A stretch of 8,454 nt of DNA, taken from positions 1-8,454 of the forward strand of contig JAFGQQ010000484.1 of the NCBI GenBank assembly GCA_016935595.1. The letters are read 5' to 3'. The notes below the pieces were generated by a model. The model saw only the letters and a program-made list of their open reading frames with translations. It was not told the DNA's origin and ran no database searches. How positions within the stretch are numbered: the stretch's first letter is position 1; the number at the start of each line of letters is the position of its first letter. Source of the DNA: Bacteroidales bacterium. Its GTDB lineage: Bacteria > Bacteroidota > Bacteroidia > Bacteroidales > UBA10428. Below, piece after piece: positions 1 through 6,805 of this stretch. A program made the translations under genes and the position numbers.

Positions 1-2
1 AT

Positions 3-233
3 TGTATTGAAAGTATAGATATAGGTGTATATAATACATGCAAACACAAATGTTTATATTGTTATGCCAATTATAATTTTAAGAAAGTTGATAAAACCAT
101 TAAAAATCATAATCCTGATTCCCCTCTTTTAATTGGTAATATTGAACCTGGTGACAAGGTTTATGAACGAAAAATGTATTCTTGTATTGATAACAGTGAA
201 TATCTATTTCAAAATCTTGAGTTAAATGTATAA
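3..233 (+). CDS. DUF1848 family protein, C-terminal end (5' partial)
   Basis: The frame is open from the left edge of the window and ends in TAA at 231-233, giving the last 76 residues. They contain a cysteine cluster: a stretch reading DIGVYNTCKHKCLYCYAN carries a CxxxCxxC arrangement, with one more Cys 12 residues before its first Cys and another near the C-terminus (MYSCID). The combination of DIGxYNTC, CxYCYAN and a following short acidic tail is what I know from the C-terminal end of DUF1848 proteins, which are usually about 270-300 residues, so roughly three quarters lies outside the window. The CxxxCxxC pattern resembles the iron-sulfur ligands of radical SAM enzymes, but the reaction of this family is not known to me. 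It is followed 38 bp later on the same strand by amrS. The family call comes from recognising the motif; no N-terminal part is visible to confirm it. Confidence 0.8.
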   Translation, partial: CIESIDIGVYNTCKHKCLYCYANYNFKKVDKTIKNHNPDSPLLIGNIEPGDKVYERKMYSCIDNSEYLFQNLELNV

Positions 234-247
234 ATAGCTTAACTTTG
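217..247 (+). promoter_or_regulatory. Putative Bacteroidota-type promoter for amrS
   Basis: TAACTTTG at 240-247 matches the Bacteroidota -7 consensus TAnnTTTG in all fixed positions. A TTG at 217-219 lies 20 bp upstream and would serve as the -33 element. Transcription would start near 252-255, about 20 bases before the GTG start of amrS. The -33 part lies inside the end of the preceding gene, so amrS may be both read through from upstream and transcribed from here. This rests on motif matching only. Confidence 0.45.
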
Positions 248-271
248 TTTTAAGTAATTAAAAGTATTTTT

Positions 272-1282
272 GTGAAGGAAGCTTTATATTATACAAAATT
301 ACCTGAAAATGAGGTGATTTGCGAGTTATGCCCTCATAATTGCAGAATTAAAGAGGGGAAAGCAGGTACTTGTCGGGTAAGGGTAAATAAAAAAGGTATC
401 CTGTACACCGAAACTTATGGCGTAGTTTCGGCTATTCATGTTGATCCTATTGAAAAAAAACCTTTATATCATTTTTATCCGAGCAGTAATATCCTATCAA
501 TTGGCACTATTGGTTGTAATTTCAGATGTAGGTTTTGTCAGAACAGTGATATTTCACAGGTTAGTAAGAATGATTTTCCATACTTAAAGCCTTATTATAC
601 TGAGGATATAGTAAAATTAGCTTTAAGAGAAAAACAAAACTTAGGTATTGCTTATACCTATAATGAACCTACCATTTTTTATGAATATATGCTGGAAATT
701 GCACGTGAAGCAAGTGCTAATAATTTAAAAAATGTAATTGTTTCTAATGGTTATATTAATTTAAAACCTTTAGAAGAATTAATAGAATATATCGATGCTT
801 TTAATATTGATTTAAAAGCTTTTAATAATGATTTTTATAAGAAATATTCGGGAGGTACGATCGAACCTGTTAAAGATACTTTAAAGTTTATTAAAAGCAG
901 GAAAAAACATCTGGAAATTACTAATTTATTAATTCCAACATTAAATGATGATGAAAATGAATTTGAAGAAATGGTGAAATGGATTGCTAACGAATTAGGG
1001 GAAAATACAGTTTTTCATATATCAAGGTATTTTCCACGCCATAAAATGAATATTGAAGCTACTCCAATTCACCTGCTCGAGACATTTTTCCAAATAGCAA
1101 AAAAACACCTTCACCATGTGTTCATTGGAAATGCTGCAATAAAAGACGGACAGAATACTTATTGCAGCAAATGCAATAAAATGGTAATTCAAAGAAATGG
1201 ATATTTTACGTATGTTTCCGGACTGGATATAAAAGGTAATTGCTTAAATTGTGGTGAACATTTGGTTATAAAAGAATCATAA
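272..1282 (+). CDS. amrS: AmmeMemoRadiSam system radical SAM enzyme AmrS
   Basis: A 336-residue cytosolic radical SAM enzyme. The SAM-binding [4Fe-4S] cluster ligands are C82, C86 and C89 in GCNFRCRFCQN, at the usual place for this family. The N-terminus holds a second conserved set, C17, C20, C24 and C34 (CELCPHNC, then GTCRVR). The C-terminus has two more Cys pairs, C298/C301 and C324/C327, that look like a zinc-ribbon or extra cluster site. The family resembles pyruvate formate-lyase activating enzymes but belongs to the AmmeMemoRadiSam set, named for its partners AMMECR1 and Memo; its substrate is not established as far as I know. The start is GTG; the nearest in-frame stop lies only 7 codons upstream, and the resulting MKEALYY fits family N-termini. 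It follows the DUF1848 gene by 38 bp and ends 3 bp before the convergent lipoprotein gene. The Memo partner is about 2.1 kb downstream, beyond an opposite-strand operon. Confidence 0.93.
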   Translation: MKEALYYTKLPENEVICELCPHNCRIKEGKAGTCRVRVNKKGILYTETYGVVSAIHVDPIEKKPLYHFYPSSNILSIGTIGCNFRCRFCQNSDISQVSKNDFPYLKPYYTEDIVKLALREKQNLGIAYTYNEPTIFYEYMLEIAREASANNLKNVIVSNGYINLKPLEELIEYIDAFNIDLKAFNNDFYKKYSGGTIEPVKDTLKFIKSRKKHLEITNLLIPTLNDDENEFEEMVKWIANELGENTVFHISRYFPRHKMNIEATPIHLLETFFQIAKKHLHHVFIGNAAIKDGQNTYCSKCNKMVIQRNGYFTYVSGLDIKGNCLNCGEHLVIKES

Positions 1283-1285
1283 CTG

Positions 1286-1786
1286 TTACTTATACCTGCT
1301 TACATGCAGAACTTCTTTCAGGTCGGTATTTCCATGATAATAAATAAAATTATATTTATTTGCCTCAATCTTTTCAACAAAAAATATAATGTAATAATTT
1401 GCTCCAGGTCCTGGATGCCAAATTGTTAAACGATTTTCGTTATCTGTAAACCAATAGCAACTTTTATAATCTCCGGCAGATGTATTATACTCTAAATAGT
1501 TAAAAGCATAAGAAATTTCGTTTTGGCTAAAACCCCCGTAATAGCAATCATTATATTCATCACTCATCTGATCATAGAAATAAATATATCCTGCATTTTG
1601 TTCCGTCAAAGAACTTATAAATTTTTGTTCTAAAGTATCATAATATAATCTTTCATATGTATTAATATTCCATACTCCATGAAATTTGTGAACATAAAAT
1701 TTTTCTCCTTTCTCACAGGATAATACAAAAAATATGAGTATGCCAGTAAAACAATATTTAAACCATATTTTTAAAATATTTTTCAT
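1286..1786 (-). CDS. Small lipoprotein, lipocalin-like character
   Basis: A 166-residue protein with a lipoprotein signal: a basic start (MKNILKIWFK), a hydrophobic stretch of about residues 13-22, and lipobox VLSC with the lipidated Cys at 24. The mature part starts EKGEKF and then has HGVWNINTYE, a G-x-W motif as found at the start of lipocalin-like and META-type small beta-barrels common in Bacteroidota lipoproteins. The rest is rich in Tyr, Phe and Trp with alternating patterns suggesting beta-strands; there is no catalytic motif. It is likely anchored in the outer membrane facing the periplasm or the surface. It is the last gene of a three-gene minus-strand operon, starting 7 bp after the stop of the preceding gene, and its stop lies 3 bp from that of convergent amrS. 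The gene is real on the basis of its lipobox and operon spacing; I do not recognise a specific function. Confidence 0.8.
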   Translation of the reverse strand: MKNILKIWFKYCFTGILIFFVLSCEKGEKFYVHKFHGVWNINTYERLYYDTLEQKFISSLTEQNAGYIYFYDQMSDEYNDCYYGGFSQNEISYAFNYLEYNTSAGDYKSCYWFTDNENRLTIWHPGPGANYYIIFFVEKIEANKYNFIYYHGNTDLKEVLHVSRYK

Positions 1787-1793
1787 GCATTAA

Positions 1794-2585
1794 TTAAAAT
1801 TCGTAAGGTTCTGTAAAATTTATCCGAATACCAATTAATAAGCGCCAACCCGTAAAATCGTTTTTAACATATTCGCCTTCATAATTAAAGCTTTGTCCAC
1901 CTGCTGCCCAATAGCCGGCATAATCTTGCGGAATATTTATAAAATTGGCATTTTCACCCAGCATCCTGCCCGGGTGCATATCGGTTAAATCATCGTCCAT
2001 TGCTTTGGCCATTCTTTCATACCGGCATAATATATTAAAATTTCTGGTAACTGGAATTGTGACTTTAATTCCATAAATAGCTTGCATTGTCACCAAGCCT
2101 TCATATACTCCGTTTAATTGCCTTGATAAACCAATATCTTTACTGCCATCCGGATATTCATAATATGTAGTTAAGGTAGTATTCCCAAAACACCAGCCAC
2201 CTATTAAAAATGCTCCAAAATTTTTTATACTATATCCAAAACCTATTGTAAAATCTCCAAAACGGTAATCAAAATCAAATCTTCTTAAATTGTTTTCATT
2301 AAAGTTAGTTTTTGTTGATGTCCATAGTCGGTTGTATCCAAAATCCAATGTCATAAAAATATAAGTAAATGATATATCTGCATGATAACCATTTGCTTTA
2401 GGGAACGGTTGAATACCGTCTCTTATCAAAGAAGTATTATACAGATTGTAAGAATCGGTAAAAGTATTAAATGAAGGATATTTTATATTTAAATTAAGGT
2501 ACCCTAATGAAAGGGATAATTGTCCTTTTACTGATGAAATAATAAATAATACTAATAAAAAGATATATATAATTTTTTTATTCAT
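1794..2585 (-). CDS. Exported outer-membrane beta-barrel-like protein, function unknown
   Basis: A 263-residue protein with a cleavable signal peptide at residues 1-21 and probable cleavage before Gln22 (SVKG|Q), a pattern common in Bacteroidota. The mature part starts QLSLSLGYLNL and is full of aromatic-rich alternating strands such as FDFDYRFGDFTIGFGY followed by GAFLIGGWCFG. It ends in WRLLIGIRINF, a strand typical of barrel proteins, with a terminal Phe. This composition fits an outer-membrane beta-barrel of about 8-10 strands; it lacks TonB-box, plug or OmpA-type domains. It starts 2 bp after the stop of the preceding gene, so translation is likely coupled. Its N-terminal strand resembles that of the neighbour at 2588-3265, so the two may be distant paralogues. 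I do not recognise the family, and the barrel assignment is inferred from composition. Confidence 0.75.
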   Translation of the reverse strand: MNKKIIYIFLLVLFIISSVKGQLSLSLGYLNLNIKYPSFNTFTDSYNLYNTSLIRDGIQPFPKANGYHADISFTYIFMTLDFGYNRLWTSTKTNFNENNLRRFDFDYRFGDFTIGFGYSIKNFGAFLIGGWCFGNTTLTTYYEYPDGSKDIGLSRQLNGVYEGLVTMQAIYGIKVTIPVTRNFNILCRYERMAKAMDDDLTDMHPGRMLGENANFINIPQDYAGYWAAGGQSFNYEGEYVKNDFTGWRLLIGIRINFTEPYEF

Positions 2586-2587
2586 TA

Positions 2588-3265
2588 TTAATCCGGATTA
2601 ATTAAGAATGACCCTGTAATTCCAAAATGACTGAGGTTATAATAATATTTCTTGTCATTATATAATTCAGTATTCGAAAATAATGTTGTATCGATGTGAT
2701 AAAATGGCTTGACAGAAATTAAATTACCAATAATTAAATCAACATATAAAGTAAAGCCAAATGTTGTAAGCCCTTTGTTATAAACCATTGTGTAATTCGA
2801 TTTTTTAATATTATTGGTAGATCCGTATTTTTTAAATAGTTTATATTTTCCGAAATCCATTGTATATCCCAATCTAATGAAATCCCTTGGCCTGTAAAAA
2901 AATCCCCAGCCAAAAGTGTTCATGCGGGTTTTTAAAAAATGATTATATAACACGGATGCAGTATCAGGTATTCCTTCGGCTTTTGTTTTTGCATGCCTGT
3001 TTATCCAGTTTAGTTCCATACCTGCTTTGTCACCAATAAACCAGCTGAAAGCAAAACCATGGTTAAATTTAGGAATACTGAATAATTTATCATATTGTGC
3101 ATGGGATTCATTAAACTGGTGAACAAGAATATTATAGTTTCCTAGAGGCTTAGTAAAGTCATTAATTGAATAACCAATGCTAAAGCTTGATTGTGAATGG
3201 ACTGAATATGAGAATAAAATAAATGAAAGTAAAATTGGAATTCTTATTTGTTTATTAAAATTCAA
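2588..3265 (-). CDS. Exported beta-barrel-like protein, function unknown
   Basis: A 225-residue protein and the first gene of the minus-strand operon. The signal peptide spans residues 1-24 with likely cleavage before Gln25 (SVHS|Q). The mature chain begins QSSFSIGYSIND and contains alternating aromatic segments such as HGFAFSWFIGDKAGMELNWIN and TFGWGFFYRPRDFIRLGY, which look like beta-hairpins of an outer-membrane barrel or of a periplasmic beta-sandwich. It ends HFGITGSFLINPD, without a terminal aromatic residue, which weakens a strict barrel call. The opening pattern (Q-x-S-x-S-x-G-Y) is shared with the next gene in the operon. The start is ATG, with ATTAAA-type A+T-rich sequence upstream and no Shine-Dalgarno. 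The gene is divergent from amrB across a 166-bp gap. No family recognised. Confidence 0.75.
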   Translation of the reverse strand: MNFNKQIRIPILLSFILFSYSVHSQSSFSIGYSINDFTKPLGNYNILVHQFNESHAQYDKLFSIPKFNHGFAFSWFIGDKAGMELNWINRHAKTKAEGIPDTASVLYNHFLKTRMNTFGWGFFYRPRDFIRLGYTMDFGKYKLFKKYGSTNNIKKSNYTMVYNKGLTTFGFTLYVDLIIGNLISVKPFYHIDTTLFSNTELYNDKKYYYNLSHFGITGSFLINPD

Positions 3266-3431
3266 GATAAATTTAATTAATAGCGTTTAATTATAAAGGT
3301 AAATATTATTTCTGATATAAATACCGCAGAAAAAAGTAACTTTCTTTAAATAATAAATTAAAAACTTGTTGATCTTTTTAATAATTTCATGTAATTTGCT
3401 ATGAATAATTATTTAAAATAAAAATAACAAT
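3266..3431. promoter_or_regulatory. Divergent intergenic region between the envelope operon and amrB
   Basis: This 166-bp gap must carry promoters in both directions. For the plus strand, TAATTTG at 3392-3398 is one base short of the TAnnTTTG consensus, with TTG at 3366-3368 and again at 3369-3371, the latter 20 bp upstream. This would start transcription near 3404, about 28 bases before the amrB start. For the minus strand, the best candidate is TACCTTTA read leftward at 3301-3294, seven of eight consensus positions, with no convincing -33 element at the right distance. The gap is extremely A+T-rich and shows no strong hairpin. Confidence 0.35.
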
Positions 3432-4268
3432 ATGATTCGGAAACCTGCTGTAGCCGGGAAGTTTTATCCTTCAAACAAGGATGAATTAAATAAATTAATT
3501 ACAGATATTTTTAATAAAGAGAAATCAAAGATTAATTATAGTTTATCTAAAAAGAAAATAATAGGAGCAGTAGTGCCTCATGCGGGATATATGTTTTCAG
3601 CTTATGAAGCCATTCACTTTTTCGAAATAATCAAATATGTTAAAACACATTATGATACTATCATTATTTTAAATCCCGATCATCATGGATACGGACCTTC
3701 TGCATCTTTAGATACGAATGATAAATGGGAATCGCCATTTGGTGTTGTTGAAATTGACAAGGATTTTTATACTGAACTTCCTTTTACCGAATCCAAATCA
3801 GCCCATCAATACGAACATTCAGGCGAAGTAATGTTGCCTTTGTTACAATATTCGCTCGATTACCCGTTTAAAATATTACCCATTTCTATTTCAAAACAAA
3901 CTATTGATAATTCATTATTAATTGCTAACTCAATATATAAAGCAAACCGGGTTTTAAATAAAAAAATATTATTAATTGCATCATCAGATTTTTCTCACTT
4001 TGTCGATCCCGAGGAGGGGAAAAAACTCGATGATTTTGTTATTGATCATATTTTGAAGTTGGATTCACAAGGAGTTATTAAAACAATAAGGAGTAAAAAT
4101 ATTAGTGTATGCGGTTATGGGCCTATCACAACCTTAATTGAATATTCGAAATTGATTAATAAAAATACAAAAACAGAAGTTTTAAGAAGAGGAAATTCAG
4201 GTGATGTTATTCCCTCTAGTGAAGTGGTCGACTACGTTACGATACTATTTTATAATATTGATATATAA
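3432..4268 (+). CDS. amrB: AmmeMemoRadiSam system protein B (Memo family)
   Basis: A 278-residue cytosolic protein of the Memo family, which shares the fold of class III extradiol dioxygenases (LigB type). The start MIRKPAVAGKFYP is the family signature. Residues matching the metal-site ligands of human MEMO1 are present: H50 in VVPHAGY, H84/H85 in NPDHHGYG, H189 in SSDFSHF and C227 in CGYGPI. The EHS box is at 128-130, and the tail has the usual SxxVVDYVTILF strand. Human MEMO1 has been reported to bind copper or iron; the bacterial reaction is not established as far as I know. Two departures from common sequences are visible: NPDHHG where GPxH is usual, and EHSGEV where EHSIEV is usual. It begins the plus-strand cluster, with the 7TM-PAS protein starting 9 bp after its stop. 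The radical SAM partner is upstream at 272-1282; AMMECR1 is not in the window. Confidence 0.95.
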   Translation: MIRKPAVAGKFYPSNKDELNKLITDIFNKEKSKINYSLSKKKIIGAVVPHAGYMFSAYEAIHFFEIIKYVKTHYDTIIILNPDHHGYGPSASLDTNDKWESPFGVVEIDKDFYTELPFTESKSAHQYEHSGEVMLPLLQYSLDYPFKILPISISKQTIDNSLLIANSIYKANRVLNKKILLIASSDFSHFVDPEEGKKLDDFVIDHILKLDSQGVIKTIRSKNISVCGYGPITTLIEYSKLINKNTKTEVLRRGNSGDVIPSSEVVDYVTILFYNIDI

Positions 4269-4277
4269 ATTAATCCC

Positions 4278-6173
4278 ATGAACAGTATTGTTTCATACCT
4301 GCATTTTGCTTTCTCTTTGCTATATGTTATTATATTCATTTTATTTATTTTACAAAGTAAAAACAAACCATTAAATTATATTATAAGTTTTTTGTTCTTT
4401 TTATTATCAATTTGGAGTTTTTCTTCATTTGTACTATTAAGCCACTTTTTTACGCCAAAACTTAACTTGATATTTCTAAAAATAGGTGCAATAGCAAATT
4501 TTAATATTTGTCATGCAATTATCTGGTCTGTATTGTTATATTGCCAAAATAAAAAAATACTAAAATCGCCTTTATTCTATATTTTAATTTTTTTATTTAC
4601 TTTATTTCATTCTTTGGTTCAAATTTTCTCAAAAATAAATGTATCCGGAATCAATCTTAATTTCCCTTTATTTCTGGCTTTCAATCCGGGTTATGCTTTT
4701 AACATTATTTTTTCATTGTATTATTATGGCATTATAGTTATAGCAATTATATTTCTAACAGGATTATTAAATGTAGCTATTGAAACAGAAAAGAAAAAGC
4801 AAATAGAAGTATTATTCATAGCAGGTTCATTAACATTTATACTATGGTTATTACATTCTTTAATAAACTTTTTATTTAGCCTTCAATTATTCAATATAGA
4901 TAATGTGTATGCTATTTTTATAACCATTGGAACTTTATTTGTTTCATTAAAAATATATCAAATCAGTGGTGCAAATTTCACAGCTGAGGAAAATATTCTC
5001 GACTCCATGCCCGATTGTTTAATATTATGTGATATGAACGGACATATTAAAAACATAAACGCTCCATCGAGGAAGTTTTTACAATACTCATATACAGAAG
5101 TGTTAAATAAAGATATTAAGTTTCTGTTTTCGAATGATGCAATAAATAAAGTAATTGTTGGAAAATTAAAATCGAAAAACATTGAAAATCAGGAAGGAAT
5201 TATTTTACCAAAAGATATGAAGAAAAAACCTGTTTTATTTTCTAGCATGGTTATGAAGAATATTAATAATAATCCTTTTGGAATAATATGTATATTTCAT
5301 GATATTACTGACAGGAAAAAAACAGAAGAAATATTATTGAGCACACAAAAAGATATTGAACAAAAAATGATTGAAAGAACAGATGACTTTATTGAGGCAA
5401 ACATTGATTTGAGAGAAAAAATTGAAGAACTGGAGTTGGAAAATATAAAACTTAATAAAGTTAGGCAAAATGATGAAGAGAAGAAAAAACAGATACTTAT
5501 AACAATTAAGAACGCCTGCCAAAAAATCATTGACCGGTTAAATACCTCTTTGTCATTACTGCATGAGATAATACCTGAAATAAATGTTGACCAGAAGAAT
5601 GAAAACAAAATTTATACCTTAAAAAATGAAACAGAACTTTCTGTTGAAACAATCAGTAATGTTTATTATTATTCTCAATTTCACCATAGATCGGATGAGC
5701 TGAAATTTGAAAAGATAGATATTAATAAATTAATTAAAGATATTTATGATGAATTTAAACTTCTAAGATTAAAGAGTGATATTGAATTTATATGCAGCAT
5801 TGACGATTCACAAAAAATATACTTGTATGCCGATAAAAGTATGTTAAATCAAATAATAAGTAACCTCTTGAATATTTCATTTCATTTTACCAATAGGGGG
5901 AGAATTGAATTTGGATATGATTATAGTACTATTAATGAACATTTGGTATTTTTTATAAAAGATATGAGGGAGGAATTTTATAATAAAATATCTGAGGATG
6001 AAGAAGAATATTTAGGAATATTAATAAACAAACTTTTAATTTCATCTCCATCACAGGGAATTAATTTTGAAATAGCAAAAGAGTTAATTTTAAAACATAA
6101 CGGAAAGATATGGATAAAACCAGATGCCGGATACAGATTTAATCTTAATTTTTCAATTCCTTTTTTAAAATAA
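4278..6173 (+). CDS. 7TM-PAS sensor with degenerate histidine-kinase module (likely pseudokinase)
   Basis: A 631-residue membrane protein. Residues 1-228 hold seven hydrophobic segments (about 6-25, 33-56, 65-88, 97-117, 139-162, 176-200, 209-228), as in the N-terminal 7TM region of some histidine kinases. A PAS domain follows at about 236-346, ending in GIICIFHDITDRKKTEE, then a coiled coil at 347-405. A DHp-like helical pair (405-470) and a HATPase-like region (475-629) complete a sensor-kinase layout. Key residues are missing. Aligned without gaps to NMSHEIRTPLNAI, residues 412-424 read NACQKIIDRLNTS, so Q415 replaces the phospho-accepting His. The N-box NLLSNAIKFT is NLLNISFHFT, with I533 for the Mg-binding Asn. 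DTGxG is DMREE, and GLGL is GINF. The C-terminal KHNGKIWIKP strand is well kept. It sits 9 bp after amrB and 22 bp before the HIT gene. It probably signals or scaffolds without autophosphorylation. Confidence 0.85.
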   Translation: MNSIVSYLHFAFSLLYVIIFILFILQSKNKPLNYIISFLFFLLSIWSFSSFVLLSHFFTPKLNLIFLKIGAIANFNICHAIIWSVLLYCQNKKILKSPLFYILIFLFTLFHSLVQIFSKINVSGINLNFPLFLAFNPGYAFNIIFSLYYYGIIVIAIIFLTGLLNVAIETEKKKQIEVLFIAGSLTFILWLLHSLINFLFSLQLFNIDNVYAIFITIGTLFVSLKIYQISGANFTAEENILDSMPDCLILCDMNGHIKNINAPSRKFLQYSYTEVLNKDIKFLFSNDAINKVIVGKLKSKNIENQEGIILPKDMKKKPVLFSSMVMKNINNNPFGIICIFHDITDRKKTEEILLSTQKDIEQKMIERTDDFIEANIDLREKIEELELENIKLNKVRQNDEEKKKQILITIKNACQKIIDRLNTSLSLLHEIIPEINVDQKNENKIYTLKNETELSVETISNVYYYSQFHHRSDELKFEKIDINKLIKDIYDEFKLLRLKSDIEFICSIDDSQKIYLYADKSMLNQIISNLLNISFHFTNRGRIEFGYDYSTINEHLVFFIKDMREEFYNKISEDEEEYLGILINKLLISSPSQGINFEIAKELILKHNGKIWIKPDAGYRFNLNFSIPFLK

Positions 6174-6195
6174 GTAATTGTCAATTCTTTAATTA

Positions 6196-6657
6196 ATGAA
6201 TAAAAATAAATGTCCGTTTTGTACTCCTTCTATAAATAAATATGCATTTGCAGAATCGGATAATTTTATTGCCATTTATAATCATGCCCCAATTTTACCA
6301 GGTCATTCCTTAATAATTCCTAAAAAACATTATTCAAGTTTTATTGAAATAGGGGAGCCATTGAGGAGTGAAATGATTGAATTAAGTATTAAAGCAATTA
6401 AAATGTTACGTAAAGTTTTTCATTTACAAGCTTTTAATTGGACTATTCAGGAGGGAATTGAAGCAGGACAAACTATTGATCATTTGCATATGCATATTAT
6501 TCCAAGAAATGAGAAAGACCTCCCAAATCCGGGGGATTGGTACCCATTCCTTGAAAAAGAATTTATTGGAAAAATAATTGATAGTGATTGGAGACCTAAA
6601 TATTCCGACGATCAATTAAAAATAATTGTTGAAAAAATTAAAAAGGCAACAAAGTAA
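6196..6657 (+). CDS. HIT-family nucleotide hydrolase, Fhit-like
   Basis: A 153-residue cytosolic HIT protein. The histidine triad is HLHMHII with H96, H98 and H100, and H98 is expected to be the nucleophile that forms the nucleotidyl intermediate. It is preceded by QEGIEAGQT (85-93), which closely follows the Fhit sequence QDGPEAGQT, and followed by PRNEKD. LPGHSLIIPKKH (34-45) is the conserved strand before the nucleotide pocket. A CPFC pair at 6-9 suggests a structural zinc, as in many bacterial HIT proteins. DWRPKYSDDQ (131-140) parallels the SWRSEEE region of Fhit. The Fhit branch splits diadenosine polyphosphates such as Ap3A; related HIT proteins act on nucleotide phosphoramidates or other adenylylated compounds, so the substrate is open. 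It begins 22 bp after the degenerate kinase gene, is likely co-transcribed with it and amrB, and ends 3 bp before the inverted repeat at 6661. Confidence 0.92.
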   Translation: MNKNKCPFCTPSINKYAFAESDNFIAIYNHAPILPGHSLIIPKKHYSSFIEIGEPLRSEMIELSIKAIKMLRKVFHLQAFNWTIQEGIEAGQTIDHLHMHIIPRNEKDLPNPGDWYPFLEKEFIGKIIDSDWRPKYSDDQLKIIVEKIKKATK

Positions 6658-6660
6658 CTG

Positions 6661-6758
6661 CAAACTTTTCCAAAGTTAAACCTGATTACAAAATGCTGCT
6701 TATTAACTTAATTTTCGGTTATAATAAACAGCAATCTCCCAAACTTTGGAAAAGTTTG
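6661..6758. repeat. Nested inverted repeat between the HIT gene and mnmE
   Basis: A perfect 17-bp inverted repeat: CAAACTTTTCCAAAGTT at 6661-6677 pairs with its exact reverse complement at 6742-6758. Each arm is itself a palindrome: AACTTT-TCC-AAAGTT on the left and CAAACTTT-GGA-AAAGTTTG on the right. Between them an imperfect second stem forms: GCTG (6695-6698) with CAGC (6729-6732), TTATT (6700-6704) with AATAA (6723-6727), and AAC (6705-6707) with GTT (6718-6720). The unit fills nearly the whole gap between the HIT stop and the mnmE promoter. No long U-tract follows either arm, so a plain Rho-independent terminator is not obvious. It may be a dispersed palindromic (REP or MITE-like) element or an RNA-processing hairpin at the operon end. 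Confidence 0.8.
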
Positions 6759-6790
6759 TCCTAAAAAAATTAATAAAACCGTTATTTTTG
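6755..6790 (+). promoter_or_regulatory. Putative Bacteroidota-type promoter for mnmE
   Basis: TATTTTTG at 6783-6790 matches TAnnTTTG exactly. It sits 15 bp before the mnmE ATG, so the leader would be only about 8-12 bases. TTTG at 6755-6758 could be the -33 element but is 24 bp upstream, a little longer than usual. This TTTG is the last four bases of the right arm of the inverted repeat at 6661-6758, so hairpin extrusion or a protein bound there could affect initiation. Motif-based only. Confidence 0.45.
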
Positions 6791-6805
6791 TAAGAAAAAT
6801 ATTTT

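Noticed and set aside
265..272. TATTTTTG, a second TAnnTTTG match overlapping the GTG of amrS.
   Set aside because: Transcription from it would begin inside the amrS coding region; TAACTTTG at 240-247 is better placed.
1296..1309. CTGC-TTACAT-GCAG hairpin at the junction of amrS and the convergent lipoprotein gene.
   Set aside because: The stem is only 4 bp, lies within the lipoprotein coding end and has no T-tract, so it is not a credible terminator.
5562..5586. H429 in LLHEIIPEI as a possible phospho-accepting His of the sensor.
   Set aside because: It resembles HEIRTP only loosely and sits about 14 residues too close to the second helix; the gapless alignment places Q415 at the acceptor position.
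5297..5608. Open minus-strand frames inside the sensor gene (also 4958-5182 and 5978-6184).
   Set aside because: They lie antisense to a clear protein with recognisable domains, have no signal of their own and reflect A+T-rich coding bias.
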